DNA from: a bacterium
GTDB lineage: Bacteria; UBP6; JAFGXH01
Length of the DNA: 25,596 bases
Assembly (NCBI GenBank): GCA_027064085.1
Contig: JAMOQH010000189.1
Span: 1 to 25,596 of the forward strand
Reading direction: 5' to 3'
The notes beneath the pieces are model-generated. The model ran no database searches. It was not told the DNA's origin and saw nothing but the letters and a program-made list of their open reading frames with translations. The position numbers and the translations under genes are program-made. The first letter of the stretch is position 1; each line of letters starts with the position of its first letter. This document shows, piece by piece, positions 6,178 through 14,507 of this stretch.

Positions 6178-7140
6178 ATGAAGTATTATGATAAATTAGA
6201 AAATAACAAAATAAAATGTCTTTTATGCAATCATTACTGTAAATTAAAAGAAGGGCAAATTGGGCTTTGTGGTGTAAATAAAAATGTAAGCAATGAATTG
6301 AAAAATTTAGTTTATGGTTATCCTATTGCAATAAATATTGACCCTATTGAAAAGAAACCATTATATCATTTTTTACCTAATAGTAGAGCATTATCCATGG
6401 GAACTATTGGCTGTAACTTTAAATGTCCTTTTTGTCAAAATTGGAATATTTCACAAACTCATGATGAAATTTGTTTAGATGCCTTGTTTATTAATCAAAG
6501 ACATAAAAGATTAATTGAAGGCTTTACTAGGGATAATTTTATTAGTCCTACTAAAATAGTAGAAATTGCTAAAAAAACTCAAGCTGAAAGTATTGCTTAT
6601 ACATATAATGAGCCTACAATTTTTTATCCTTATATCAAAAATATTGCTTTATTAGCTAAGGAAAATGGTTTTAAAAGTGTAATGGTAACCAATGGCTTCA
6701 TGAGTAAAGAAATGATTAATGATATGTTGGGTGTGATAGATGCTTTAAATGTTGACTTAAAATCGTTTAATTCTAATTATTATAAAAAAGTTTTAGGAGG
6801 GAATTTAGATATTATTCTAGAAAATTTGATTTTAATGAAAAATCTTGGATTTTGGATAGAAATTACTACTCTTATTATTCCTACGGTAAATGATAGTGAG
6901 CAAGAATTAAGCCAAATTGCAAATTTTATTGCTAATAAATTAGGAAACTATGTTCCATGGCATATCTCTGCTTTTCATCCTGACTACAAAGAAAGAAATT
7001 TACCACGAACTCCTCTTAATACATTAAAAAGGGCATTTGAAATAGGTAAAAAAGCAGGATTAAAGTATGTTTATATGGGGAATATTGGATTAAAAGAACA
7101 AAGAAATTTCAATAAAGAGACAGAAGGGGTTTTTAAATGA
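6178..7140 (+). CDS. amrS: AmmeMemoRadiSam system radical SAM enzyme
   Basis: 320 aa. The [4Fe-4S] motif CNFKCPFC uses Cys79, Cys83 and Cys86. An N-terminal cysteine set (Cys14, 17, 21 and 31 in CLLCNHYCKL and GLCGV) could hold another metal site or zinc. The barrel continues with AYTYNEPTIF, VMVTNGF, LNVDLKSFN and PWHISAFHPDY, features of the pyruvate formate-lyase-activase-like branch. The substrate is unknown. This enzyme co-occurs with AMMECR1 and MEMO proteins widely, which suggests a conserved modification pathway; the pathway product has not been defined to my knowledge. The ATG at 6178 has only a weak ribosome-binding site (TTTTGGTAA). The stop overlaps the next start by 4 bases (ATGA), so translation is coupled. 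Confidence 0.9.
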   Translation: MKYYDKLENNKIKCLLCNHYCKLKEGQIGLCGVNKNVSNELKNLVYGYPIAINIDPIEKKPLYHFLPNSRALSMGTIGCNFKCPFCQNWNISQTHDEICLDALFINQRHKRLIEGFTRDNFISPTKIVEIAKKTQAESIAYTYNEPTIFYPYIKNIALLAKENGFKSVMVTNGFMSKEMINDMLGVIDALNVDLKSFNSNYYKKVLGGNLDIILENLILMKNLGFWIEITTLIIPTVNDSEQELSQIANFIANKLGNYVPWHISAFHPDYKERNLPRTPLNTLKRAFEIGKKAGLKYVYMGNIGLKEQRNFNKETEGVFK

Positions 7141-7901
7141 GAAAATCTTATTTTAATGGAAGTTTTTATACTGATAATTGTAATGAATTAACAAATTTTT
7201 TTTCTAATAATAAATCTTTAATTAAAAATGAAAATATTAGAGCTATAGTTGTGCCTCATGCAGGATATTTTTATAGTGGAAATGTTGCAAAAGAAGTGTA
7301 TAAATTAACAAATGGAGAGAAATATAAAAAAGTAGTAGTAGTTGGGCCAAGTCATCATATTTATTTTAAAGATGCTTCTATAGTTTTAGAAGAAAATTAT
7401 GAAACTCCATGTGGTAATCTTGAAATTGATATTAATTATTCTTATGAATTAATAAAAAAACTTGATTTTTTGTCATATATAAAACAAGCTCACAAAGAAC
7501 ACTCAACAGAAGTTCAAATGCCTTTTATTAAGCATTATTTTAATAATACAAAAGTAATAGAAATAGTTTACGGAGATATAGCATATCAAAAAATAGTATT
7601 ATTAATAAATGAAATATTGAAAGATAAAGATAACTTACTAGTTATTTCAACGGATTTAAGTCATTTTTATAATTTAAAAGAAGCAAATGAATTAGATAGT
7701 AATTGTATAAAAGCATTTAAAAATTTAGATATTGAAAATTTACAAAATTGTGAGGCATGTGGAAAATTAGGACTAAAAGCCTTAATTAAAGTAGCTAAAG
7801 AGCATAATTTAAGCTCAAAATTAATTGATTATAAAACTTCGGCTAATGCAAGTAATGACAAAACTAGGGTAGTTGGGTATATGAGTGGGATAGTATGTTA
7901 A
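7137..7901 (+). CDS. amrB: AmmeMemoRadiSam system protein B (MEMO1 family)
   Basis: 254 aa. MEMO-family motifs are in order: VVPHAGYFYSG (His41), VVGPSHHIYF (His73/74), CGNLEID, HSTEVQMPFIKHYF, ISTDLSHFY and the C-terminal RVVGYMSG. The fold is related to class III extradiol dioxygenases; human MEMO1 binds metal (iron or copper are discussed) through equivalent histidines. Activity in bacteria is not known. The ATG lies inside the last codons of the radical SAM gene (ATGA overlap), with GAAGGGG as the ribosome-binding site. The 3' end overlaps the amidotransferase gene by 7 bases. These overlaps argue for a single functional unit. Confidence 0.9.
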   Translation: MRKSYFNGSFYTDNCNELTNFFSNNKSLIKNENIRAIVVPHAGYFYSGNVAKEVYKLTNGEKYKKVVVVGPSHHIYFKDASIVLEENYETPCGNLEIDINYSYELIKKLDFLSYIKQAHKEHSTEVQMPFIKHYFNNTKVIEIVYGDIAYQKIVLLINEILKDKDNLLVISTDLSHFYNLKEANELDSNCIKAFKNLDIENLQNCEACGKLGLKALIKVAKEHNLSSKLIDYKTSANASNDKTRVVGYMSGIVC

Positions 7902-8608
7902 AAATGTTTACATCTTTGTTTATAATAAGCTTAAGTTTATTTTCCTATCAAAGTAAAACAGTTTTTAATCATACTAATAAAAAAAATATAGTTTTATTAA
8001 TAACTCCAAGGATAAAATTTAACTACAAAAAAGACAAGATTTTAAGATCTGTAATAAGAAAACTATGTAATTGTAAAGTAAAAACAGCCTTTTATAAATA
8101 TGTAAATGAAAGAATGATTAAGAATATTTCTCCATTTGCAATAATTATAGGTGGGCAAAATACCCCCTGGAAAAATTACAAAGAAAAAAAATTATTAGGA
8201 ATTAAAAATGTTATTTTACATAGTAAAATACCGATTTTGGGTATATGTGGAGGGCATCAGTTAATTGCTTCTGCATACAATGGTGAAATAGGATGGGTTA
8301 ATGATAAATATACTAACAAAAAGACTTATAAAAACTGTAAACGCTTAAGAGGTTATATAAAGCTTGATATTTTTTTAAAAGATAAAATATTTAATGGTAT
8401 TAAAGCTAATTCTAGATTTTTAACTATGCATTGTGAAGTAGTTAAAAAAGCTCCTCCTGATTTTACTGTTTTGGCTTCTTATAAAGGTTTTATTTATACC
8501 ATAAAGCATAATAAAAAATTAACTTATGGTACCCAATTTCATCCTGAAGGCTCAAAAGCAGGGTGGATTATTTTAAAAAATTTTATTAAAATGGCAAAAA
8601 ATAGATAA
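7895..8608 (+). CDS. Class I glutamine amidotransferase-like protein with N-terminal signal peptide
   Basis: 237 aa. The glutaminase triad is present: Cys118 in GICGGHQ, and His216 with Glu218 in GTQFHPEGS, plus the oxyanion-loop IIIGGQNTPW. This resembles stand-alone members of the GATase1 superfamily such as GuaA-N or gamma-Glu hydrolase-like proteins. Unlike those cytosolic enzymes it begins MLKMFTSLFIISLSLFSYQS, which reads as a Sec signal or membrane anchor. ATG at 7904 is an alternative start and leaves the hydrophobic segment intact. The gene overlaps amrB by 7 bases, so it is in the operon. An exported amidotransferase would need an extracytoplasmic substrate, for example an amide of a peptide or cell-wall glutamine; this is inference. 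The usual AmmeMemoRadiSam set does not include it as far as I know. Confidence 0.75.
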   Translation: MLKMFTSLFIISLSLFSYQSKTVFNHTNKKNIVLLITPRIKFNYKKDKILRSVIRKLCNCKVKTAFYKYVNERMIKNISPFAIIIGGQNTPWKNYKEKKLLGIKNVILHSKIPILGICGGHQLIASAYNGEIGWVNDKYTNKKTYKNCKRLRGYIKLDIFLKDKIFNGIKANSRFLTMHCEVVKKAPPDFTVLASYKGFIYTIKHNKKLTYGTQFHPEGSKAGWIILKNFIKMAKNR

Positions 8609-8861
8609 TATTCCTGTTATTCTATTTATTCTATGATAATTCTTGTATTTATTCCTGTATTTATAAATTTATGAGTTATGTTAAACTTTAAGAATGGAAA
8701 TCCTGATTTAAAATTATTACCATAACTTTTCTCATTATATTTTATGAATCTTGCCATATTTAAAAAATTAAATCATCCTAACTATTTTCATTAAATTGAT
8801 GCAGTAATTCTAGAATAATATTGTAAAATATGGTAGAATACCTAAGCTTTTGAGGTTAGTA
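8609..8861. other. 253-base intergenic region without a recognised gene
   Basis: The stretch is AT-rich and holds no convincing coding frame. Its first part repeats ATTCCTGT-like T-rich words. AGTTATG and CATAACT, around 8671-8730, form a loose inverted repeat. Near the 3' end TAGAAT (8834-8839) is a possible -10 for ruvB, but no good -35 was found at the right distance. Confidence 0.4.
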
Positions 8862-9881
8862 ATGAGAAATGAAAATATAGACCCATTAATTAATGATAGA
8901 GTTTATGAAGAAACAATTAGGCCTAAAACTCTTGATGATTATATTGGGCAAAAAAAAGCGAAAGAAAATTTAAAGGTTTTTATAGAATCTGCCAAAATGA
9001 GAAGTGATGCACTTGACCATGTTTTATTATTTGGCCCTCCAGGACTTGGTAAAACTACTTTGGCAAATATTATTTCAAATGAATTAAATTCGGAATTTTA
9101 TCAAACAAGTGGTCCTGCAATTCAAAAAAAAGGTGATTTAGCGGGTATTTTATCCCAAATAGAAACAAAGGGAGATATTTTATTTATAGATGAGATACAT
9201 AGGCTTAATCCAGTAATTGAAGAAAATCTATATCCAGCTATGGAAGACTTTAAATATGACCTTATCATTGGAGAGGGGAGTGGAGCAAGAGGGATTTCTA
9301 TAAGTTTAAGTCCCTTTACTTTAATTGGAGCAACTACAAAGAGTGGATTATTAACTTCTCCTCTTAGAGACCGTTTTGGCATAATAATTAGACTTGAATA
9401 CTACGACACCGATGAACTTTTTACTATAGTAAAAAGAAGTGCAAATATAATTAATATGAAAATAGAAGACCAAGGTGCTTTTGAAATTGCAAGGCGTAGC
9501 CGTGGTACACCAAGAATTGCAAATAGATTATTAAAAAGGGTTAGAGATTTTGCACTTGTTAAAGGTAATGGAGTAATAGATAAAGAAATCGCAGATATTG
9601 CATTAAATGCACTAGAAATAGATAAAATTGGATTTGACTTTATGGATAGAGCTATTTTAAGTACTATTATTGATGATTTTAAAGGTGGTCCAGTAGGTTT
9701 AGAAACGATTTCAGCTGCAGTTGGTGAAGATAAAACTACAATTGAAGAAGTTTATGAGCCATACTTAATAAAAGAGGGCTTTTTATATAAAACTCCAAGG
9801 GGAAGAGTAGCAACAGAAAGGGCATTTAAGCACTTAAATAAAAATTTTTCTAGGTCTAATGCTAAGAAAGCATTGTTTTAA
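8862..9881 (+). CDS. ruvB: Holliday junction branch migration ATPase RuvB
   Basis: 339 aa, the normal family length. It has Walker [10 protein letters not shown] (about 59-67), Walker [10 protein letters not shown], sensor 1 IGATT, the arginine-finger region SPLRDRFG and a C-terminal winged helix ending [15 protein letters not shown]. RuvB hexamers drive branch migration together with RuvA during recombination repair; ruvA and ruvC are not in this window. I chose ATG at 8862 because GAGG (8852-8855) precedes it with 6-base spacing. A TTG at 8850 in the same frame overlaps that ribosome-binding site and would add four residues (MRLV). The gene is followed by a 14-base palindrome and the glnS promoter. 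Confidence 0.95.
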   Translation: MRNENIDPLINDRVYEETIRPKTLDDYIGQKKAKENLKVFIESAKMRSDALDHVLLFGPPGLGKTTLANIISNELNSEFYQTSGPAIQKKGDLAGILSQIETKGDILFIDEIHRLNPVIEENLYPAMEDFKYDLIIGEGSGARGISISLSPFTLIGATTKSGLLTSPLRDRFGIIIRLEYYDTDELFTIVKRSANIINMKIEDQGAFEIARRSRGTPRIANRLLKRVRDFALVKGNGVIDKEIADIALNALEIDKIGFDFMDRAILSTIIDDFKGGPVGLETISAAVGEDKTTIEEVYEPYLIKEGFLYKTPRGRVATERAFKHLNKNFSRSNAKKALF

Positions 9882-9921
9882 AAGATTATAATCTTGACAT
9901 TATAGATTAATTAATTAAAAT
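9882..9921 (+). promoter_or_regulatory. glnS promoter with an adjoining 14-base palindrome
   Basis: TTGACA (9894-9899) and TAAAAT (9916-9921) are 16 bases apart, and AGGAG follows before the ATG at 9941. The palindrome AAGATTATAATCTT (9882-9895) starts right after the ruvB stop and overlaps the -35 box by 2 bases, so it could be an operator or a weak ruvB end. Confidence 0.55.
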
Positions 9922-9940
9922 ATAGTTTTTAGGAGTTATT

Positions 9941-11608
9941 ATGGCTACAAAAGTTAAGAAAAAATCAAATTTTATAAGAGCAATCATTTTAAATGATATT
10001 AAAAATAATAAAAATAATGGAAGATTACAGTTTAGATTTCCTCCAGAACCAAATGGTTTCTTGCATATAGGACATGCTAAAGCTATTTGTTTAAATTTTG
10101 GTCTTGCTGAAGAATTCAGTGTTACATGTAATCTAAGAATGGATGATACTAATCCAGTTAAAGAAGATGCAAAATATATCAATGCAATTAAAGAAGATAT
10201 TAAGTGGTTAGGTTTTAATTGGGGAGATAAATTATTTTATACCTCAAATTACTTTCAAACTCTTTATGAGTTTGCTATAAAATTAATAAAAAAAGATAAA
10301 GCATTTGTCTGTGAATTAACTGCTAATGAAATGAGAGAATATAGGGGAACTCTAACAGAAAAAGGAAAGAATAGTCCATATAGAAATCGCCCCATTGAAG
10401 AAAGCTTAAAAATTTTTCAAGAAATGAGAGAAGGTAAACACGAAGTTGGTAAGTATACTCTTAGAGCTAAAGTTGATATGGCCTCATCTAATTTGAATAT
10501 GAGAGACCCAATTATTTATAGAATTACAAATACAAAACATCACAGAACTGGAGATGAGTGGCCTATTTATCCTATGTATGATTTTGCTCATCCTTTAAGT
10601 GATGCAATAGAGGGGATTACTCATTCTCTTTGTACTCTTGAGTTTCAAGATCACAGACCTATTTATGATTGGTTTGTTAAAGAAGTAGAAACCGAATATA
10701 TTCCTAGGCAGATAGAATTTGCAAGGCTAGATTTAAATTACACTGTTATGAGTAAAAGAAAGTTAAAGCAACTTGTTGAACAAAATATAGTTGAAGGTTG
10801 GGATGACCCTAGACTACCAACTATTTCAGGTTTGAGAAGAAGAGGATATACCGCCGAAGCTATTAAGACTTTTGCAGAAATGATAGGAGTTGCTAAAAAT
10901 AACTCAACAGTTGATATTGCATTATTAGAGTATTTCTTGAGAGAAGATTTAAATAAAAAATCTAAAAGAGTAATGGCTGTAATTGATCCTATTAAATTAA
11001 TAATTGATAATTATCCTGAAAATAAAATAGAAGAATTTGAAATTGATAATAACCCGGAAGATAAATCTATGGGTACAAGAAAAGTTACATTTTCAAAAGA
11101 ATTATACATTGATAGAGAAGATTTTAAAGAAGAGGCAACTAAAGATTTTTATAGATTAGCTATAGGTCAAGAAGTAAGATTTATGAAGGCTTATTATATT
11201 ACTGCTACAAGTGTGAAAAAGGATGATGAAGGTAATATTCTTGAAATTCACGCGAATTATGATCCTGAAACTAGAGGTGGTTGGTTTAAAGGAATCAGAA
11301 AGGTTAAAGGTACTATTCATTGGGTTAATGCTTTAGATGCTATAGATTTAGAGGTAAATCTATATGATAATTTATTTAATGTTGAAAATCCAGGTAAAGA
11401 AACTGGTGATTTCTTAGATGATATAAATTATAATTCATTAACAAAAGTTGTTGCAAAATGTGAAAGCTCATTAAAAAATGCTAAAAAAGAAGAAAAGTTT
11501 CAATTTTTAAGAGTAGGCTATTTCAATGTTGACCATAAAGATTTTATTGAAGGAAATCCTGTTTTTAATAGAGCAGTTTCTTTAAAAAGTTCTTATAGGC
11601 CTAAATAA
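9941..11608 (+). CDS. glnS: Glutaminyl-tRNA synthetase
   Basis: 555 aa, typical for bacterial GlnRS. Class I signatures are present: FRFPPEPNGFLHIGHAKAI (HIGH motif, about 27-45) and the KMSKS equivalent VMSKRKLKQLV near 268. GlnRS-type features include MDDTNPVKED, the tRNA acceptor-binding region with YDFAHPLSDAIEGITHSLC, and a C-terminal anticodon-binding beta-barrel domain (about 340-555) with RGGWFKGIRKVKGTIHWV. It charges tRNA-Gln directly in the cytoplasm. GlnRS entered bacteria from eukaryotes and is not universal; its presence suggests this organism may not depend on the GatCAB route for Gln, although GatCAB cannot be ruled out. AGGAG at 9931-9935 supports the ATG. Confidence 0.95.
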   Translation: MATKVKKKSNFIRAIILNDIKNNKNNGRLQFRFPPEPNGFLHIGHAKAICLNFGLAEEFSVTCNLRMDDTNPVKEDAKYINAIKEDIKWLGFNWGDKLFYTSNYFQTLYEFAIKLIKKDKAFVCELTANEMREYRGTLTEKGKNSPYRNRPIEESLKIFQEMREGKHEVGKYTLRAKVDMASSNLNMRDPIIYRITNTKHHRTGDEWPIYPMYDFAHPLSDAIEGITHSLCTLEFQDHRPIYDWFVKEVETEYIPRQIEFARLDLNYTVMSKRKLKQLVEQNIVEGWDDPRLPTISGLRRRGYTAEAIKTFAEMIGVAKNNSTVDIALLEYFLREDLNKKSKRVMAVIDPIKLIIDNYPENKIEEFEIDNNPEDKSMGTRKVTFSKELYIDREDFKEEATKDFYRLAIGQEVRFMKAYYITATSVKKDDEGNILEIHANYDPETRGGWFKGIRKVKGTIHWVNALDAIDLEVNLYDNLFNVENPGKETGDFLDDINYNSLTKVVAKCESSLKNAKKEEKFQFLRVGYFNVDHKDFIEGNPVFNRAVSLKSSYRPK

Positions 11609-11615
11609 ATCTTAT

Positions 11616-11678
11616 AGCTTCAATTACCATAAATGGTATTTTCCACTTAAAATTTAACTAAAAAAATATTTAAATTTT
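11616..11678. repeat. Dispersed two-hairpin element, copy B, between convergent genes
   Basis: Hairpin I has the tip TACCA-TAAA-TGGTA followed by TTTTCCACTT; its outer arms are degenerate. Hairpin II is AAAATTTAA (11649-11657) paired with TTAAATTTT (11670-11678). Aligned with copy C at 17019, the order AGCT-TCAA-tip-TAAA-tip-TTTT-CAC-AAAATTTA is the same. Position between glnS and the PHP gene, which converge, suggests it also serves as a terminator for both. Confidence 0.7.
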
Positions 11679-11712
11679 TAATTATTTGTGAAATCTCCAT
11701 TTGGTTTTTTAT

Positions 11713-12372
11713 TTATAAAATATCATTAATGATATGATTGTATAAATTTTTATTGTGAAATAAAAATTCTTCTTGTGTCATTCCTGAACCAAGTGCAGTG
11801 GCCATATATTTTTCTAAGTTAAATAAATCAGAAGGCTTATGGGAGTCGGAGCTAATAATAAAATTAACATCAATATTCTTGCCTTTTGAGTAAACATAAC
11901 CATTAGTTAATGAGTGTCCACCTCTCATTGTTAATTCTATCCATACATTGTTTTTTACTGCTAATTTTAACTCTGTATTACTTATGAAGCCTGGATGAGC
12001 TAAAAAATTAACTCTTGCTTCTATTGCTGCAATATTTGTACCTTTTATAACTGGTTCAATAGGGGTTTCACCATGAACACCTATCCATTTTATACCCATT
12101 TTTCTTGCATAATCAACAACTATTGAAATATTATCAGGCTGAACATGAGTAATTTCTATTCCTGGTATAAAAATTAATGGATAAAAATTTATATCTTTTA
12201 ATTTTAATATTGTATCAATAACTTGCTTATAATTGCTTAAATCCACATGGTCTGTAATTGAGAAAATTGAATATTTAGCGACTTGTGCATACCTGATTAA
12301 TTCGGTAGGTGTTGCAATTCCGTCACTCATAAAAGAATGAGAATGTAAGTCTATTATTTTTAGTTCATTCAT
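11713..12372 (-). CDS. PHP-domain phosphoesterase (histidinol-phosphatase-like)
   Basis: 219 aa. PHP motifs: IIDLHSHSFMSDG (His10, His12), ITDHVDL, the IFIPGIEITH glutamate, WIGVHGE, NFLAHPGFI and SSDSHKP near the C terminus. These residues bind a trinuclear metal centre. Family members hydrolyse phosphate esters such as histidinol phosphate or nucleoside phosphates; no substrate can be named here. The protein lacks other domains, so it is not a polymerase subunit. It is the last gene of the minus-strand run and follows the GxxExxY gene by 16 bases. Convergent with glnS, with element B between them. Confidence 0.8.
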   Translation of the reverse strand: MNELKIIDLHSHSFMSDGIATPTELIRYAQVAKYSIFSITDHVDLSNYKQVIDTILKLKDINFYPLIFIPGIEITHVQPDNISIVVDYARKMGIKWIGVHGETPIEPVIKGTNIAAIEARVNFLAHPGFISNTELKLAVKNNVWIELTMRGGHSLTNGYVYSKGKNIDVNFIISSDSHKPSDLFNLEKYMATALGSGMTQEEFLFHNKNLYNHIINDIL

Positions 12373-12388
12373 AATTATTACTTAAAGT

Positions 12389-12799
12389 CTAGAATGCTGA
12401 TTGCATTTCTTTTGCTTTTCTATTTTTATAAACAACTCTTTTATAATAAATTGTATCATGAGAGTAGTCTAAAAGTAATCCTGTATGTTTATTGATTAAT
12501 CTCAAAACAGATAACATTGTTGTTTTTGCTTGTTTTTTTAAGTCTTCATTTGAAATAATAGAGACAATTAATGAGTTATTTATAATTAAGTTTAATTTTA
12601 GGGTATCAATAGTTGTTTTTTTATAAATAACATCAACTTTTTTATCTAGTTCAAACCTTAAATTATTCTCTTTTAATTCTTGAATAAGTGCAGATTTATA
12701 TATGTGTTCTGGTAAACCTTGACCAAGCTCTCTATGTATTATTGAAGCCAATCCTACTACTTTATAAAATAATTCTCTTTCCATTAATTCTTTAGACAT
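12389..12799 (-). CDS. GxxExxY family protein
   Basis: 136 aa. It shows the naming motif of the family as GLPEHIY (about 29-35) within VVGLASIIHRELGQGLPEHIY, then a region of alternating strands and a helix (LLDYSHDTIYYKRVV) at the end. The family resembles a compact PD-(D/E)xK nuclease-like fold, but its activity is not established. The usual acidic residue in the strand after the motif is weak here (LKLNLIINNSLIVSI), so catalysis is doubtful. AGAGG precedes the ATG at 12799. A separate promoter at 12824-12852 suggests it can be expressed apart from the sensor genes upstream. Confidence 0.75.
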   Translation of the reverse strand: MSKELMERELFYKVVGLASIIHRELGQGLPEHIYKSALIQELKENNLRFELDKKVDVIYKKTTIDTLKLNLIINNSLIVSIISNEDLKKQAKTTMLSVLRLINKHTGLLLDYSHDTIYYKRVVYKNRKAKEMQSAF

Positions 12800-12823
12800 C
12801 TGAACCTCTACAGTTTATACCTA

Positions 12824-12852
12824 TTGATACATTATTTAGAGCTGGTTGTCAA
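12824..12852 (-). promoter_or_regulatory. Promoter for the GxxExxY and PHP genes
   Basis: On the minus strand TTGACA (12852-12847) is followed after 17 bases by TATCAA (12829-12824). It lies in the 59-base gap after the GAF/PAS gene, with the ATG 25 bases from the -10. Confidence 0.5.
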
Positions 12853-12858
12853 TTAAAA

Positions 12859-14496
12859 TTAATCTAATTTAAAAATTCCAATACTACCTATAGTTGTATT
12901 ATTGTTATCATATATAAAAAAAGCATTTAGTTTAACATTTATCATATTATTAAACTTAGATTTTAGTTTTGTTGGATAGTCTTTAATTTTCCCATTATTT
13001 TTATATAATTCTTTTGCTATTTCCTTTGCGGTTTTAAGAGATGGATATAAGTCCCATATTTTTATTTCTTTTACTTCTTGGTTACTGTAACCAAGAGCTT
13101 GTTCTGCTCCTCCATTGAATAGAATAATATCTCCCTCTCTGTTAACTCCAATATAAGCTTCATTAGATAAATCTATTAAGTTTTCATAAAATTGAATAAC
13201 ATTATTTAATGAATGTATTTTTTTTTCTGTAATTTTGTTAGTTTCAAGTTGGTCATCAATTTGTACAAGGAATGTATTTTTTTGAAATCTACTGATATTA
13301 AATTTCAAGTTTTTCTCATCAATAAAGGGTAATTTTATAAAAGAATCAAACTCCATATATGAGTTTAGTTCAGTAAGTGAAGTTAGTTTTTCTTTAATAA
13401 TATTTTTGTCTTTATCTGAAAAGATTGAAAAGAAATTCATTGTAAGTATTTTAAATTTATCATATTCAAGTATGTTTTCTACTTGTTTATTTATAAAATG
13501 TATATTTCCTCTAATGTCAACTAATAGCATTGGAATAGATGCTTTATCTACAAAATGTGAATAATGTTTCAGAGATTTTGCCATTTCTTGTTGTTTAACT
13601 TTAAATGAAGTTTTAATTTCCATTTCTTTACTAATCTTCTCAAGAATTTGTGCATTTTTTATAGCAATAGCTGTTGTATTTGTTATAATCATAGAATATT
13701 TTAATAAGTGATCATAAGTGTCGGAGCGTACTGTTGTAAATTTAATTGAAATAACTCCAAGTACTTCATTATGATAAATTATAGGTAAGATTAGAATAGA
13801 TCTTATACCCTTATTTTTAATATGTTCAATATATGGAGATAATCTTTCATATTCCTGAATATTTTTAATATAAAGAGGTTTTCTAATTGAAATAGCCTCT
13901 TGTATTTCAGGATATTTATTTAAGTCTAAGGGGATGTTCATAAATTTTTTGGGGTCAGAATTTAAATCTGTAACAACTTCTAATATAGAATTATTAATTA
14001 AAATCATTGAAATATCATCTGCTCTAAAAATTTTAGATAACTTCATAACAACAGTTTTAAGCCTCGTTTTATAATTATAATGCGATGTAAAAACTGATGA
14101 TAAGTCTAGTATTGTTATTTGTTCATTGATTAAATTTCTTAATCTATCTTGTAAGTCTTTAACATTTAGCCTAACTTTAACTCTAGTTACAATATCTTTT
14201 ATATAAAAAGGTTTTATCATATAATCATCTAAATTATTTTTAAAATAAAATAATTCATAAACTTTTCTATCAAATATATATATAATAGGAATATTTGTTA
14301 AATTTAGGTATGACCTATACTCCAATGTAAATTTATTTAATTCTTTATCACTCTTTACTGAATATATCAATAAGTCACAATTTATTTTTTTTATATGATC
14401 TAAATTATCAATATAAAGAGAATTCATATCATTTGGCAGTGTTTTAAAAGTTTTATTAAATAAATCCTTACTACCTATAAAAACTATTTTACTCAA
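12859..14496 (-). CDS. Degenerate receiver-GAF-PAS-PAS signalling protein without output domain
   Basis: 545 aa, cytosolic. Residues 1-115 follow the response-regulator fold: KIVFIGS at the start, CDLLIYS for strand 3, IPIIYIFD for strand 4, and YMIKPF for the Lys-Pro motif (Lys95). The phosphoacceptor position (DLLIY-S, Ser46) is not Asp, so this looks like a pseudo-receiver. Residues ~125-285 form a GAF domain (LDLSSVFTSHYN, SILILPIIYHNEVLGVISI). Two PAS-like segments follow at about 310-420 and 430-545 (INKQVENILEYD and YIGVNREGDIILFNGGAEQ). There is no kinase, cyclase or DNA-binding domain. The start is TTG at 14496, since the only nearby ATG is out of frame; GAGG lies 4 bases upstream. 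It follows the membrane sensor gene by 11 bases. Confidence 0.75.
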   Translation of the reverse strand: MSKIVFIGSKDLFNKTFKTLPNDMNSLYIDNLDHIKKINCDLLIYSVKSDKELNKFTLEYRSYLNLTNIPIIYIFDRKVYELFYFKNNLDDYMIKPFYIKDIVTRVKVRLNVKDLQDRLRNLINEQITILDLSSVFTSHYNYKTRLKTVVMKLSKIFRADDISMILINNSILEVVTDLNSDPKKFMNIPLDLNKYPEIQEAISIRKPLYIKNIQEYERLSPYIEHIKNKGIRSILILPIIYHNEVLGVISIKFTTVRSDTYDHLLKYSMIITNTTAIAIKNAQILEKISKEMEIKTSFKVKQQEMAKSLKHYSHFVDKASIPMLLVDIRGNIHFINKQVENILEYDKFKILTMNFFSIFSDKDKNIIKEKLTSLTELNSYMEFDSFIKLPFIDEKNLKFNISRFQKNTFLVQIDDQLETNKITEKKIHSLNNVIQFYENLIDLSNEAYIGVNREGDIILFNGGAEQALGYSNQEVKEIKIWDLYPSLKTAKEIAKELYKNNGKIKDYPTKLKSKFNNMINVKLNAFFIYDNNNTTIGSIGIFKLD

Positions 14497-14507
14497 GAAA
14501 CCTCATT

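Noticed and set aside
8850-8861. TTG at 8850 as ruvB start
   Set aside because: It overlaps the GAGG site that serves ATG 8862 and adds residues outside the usual family start.
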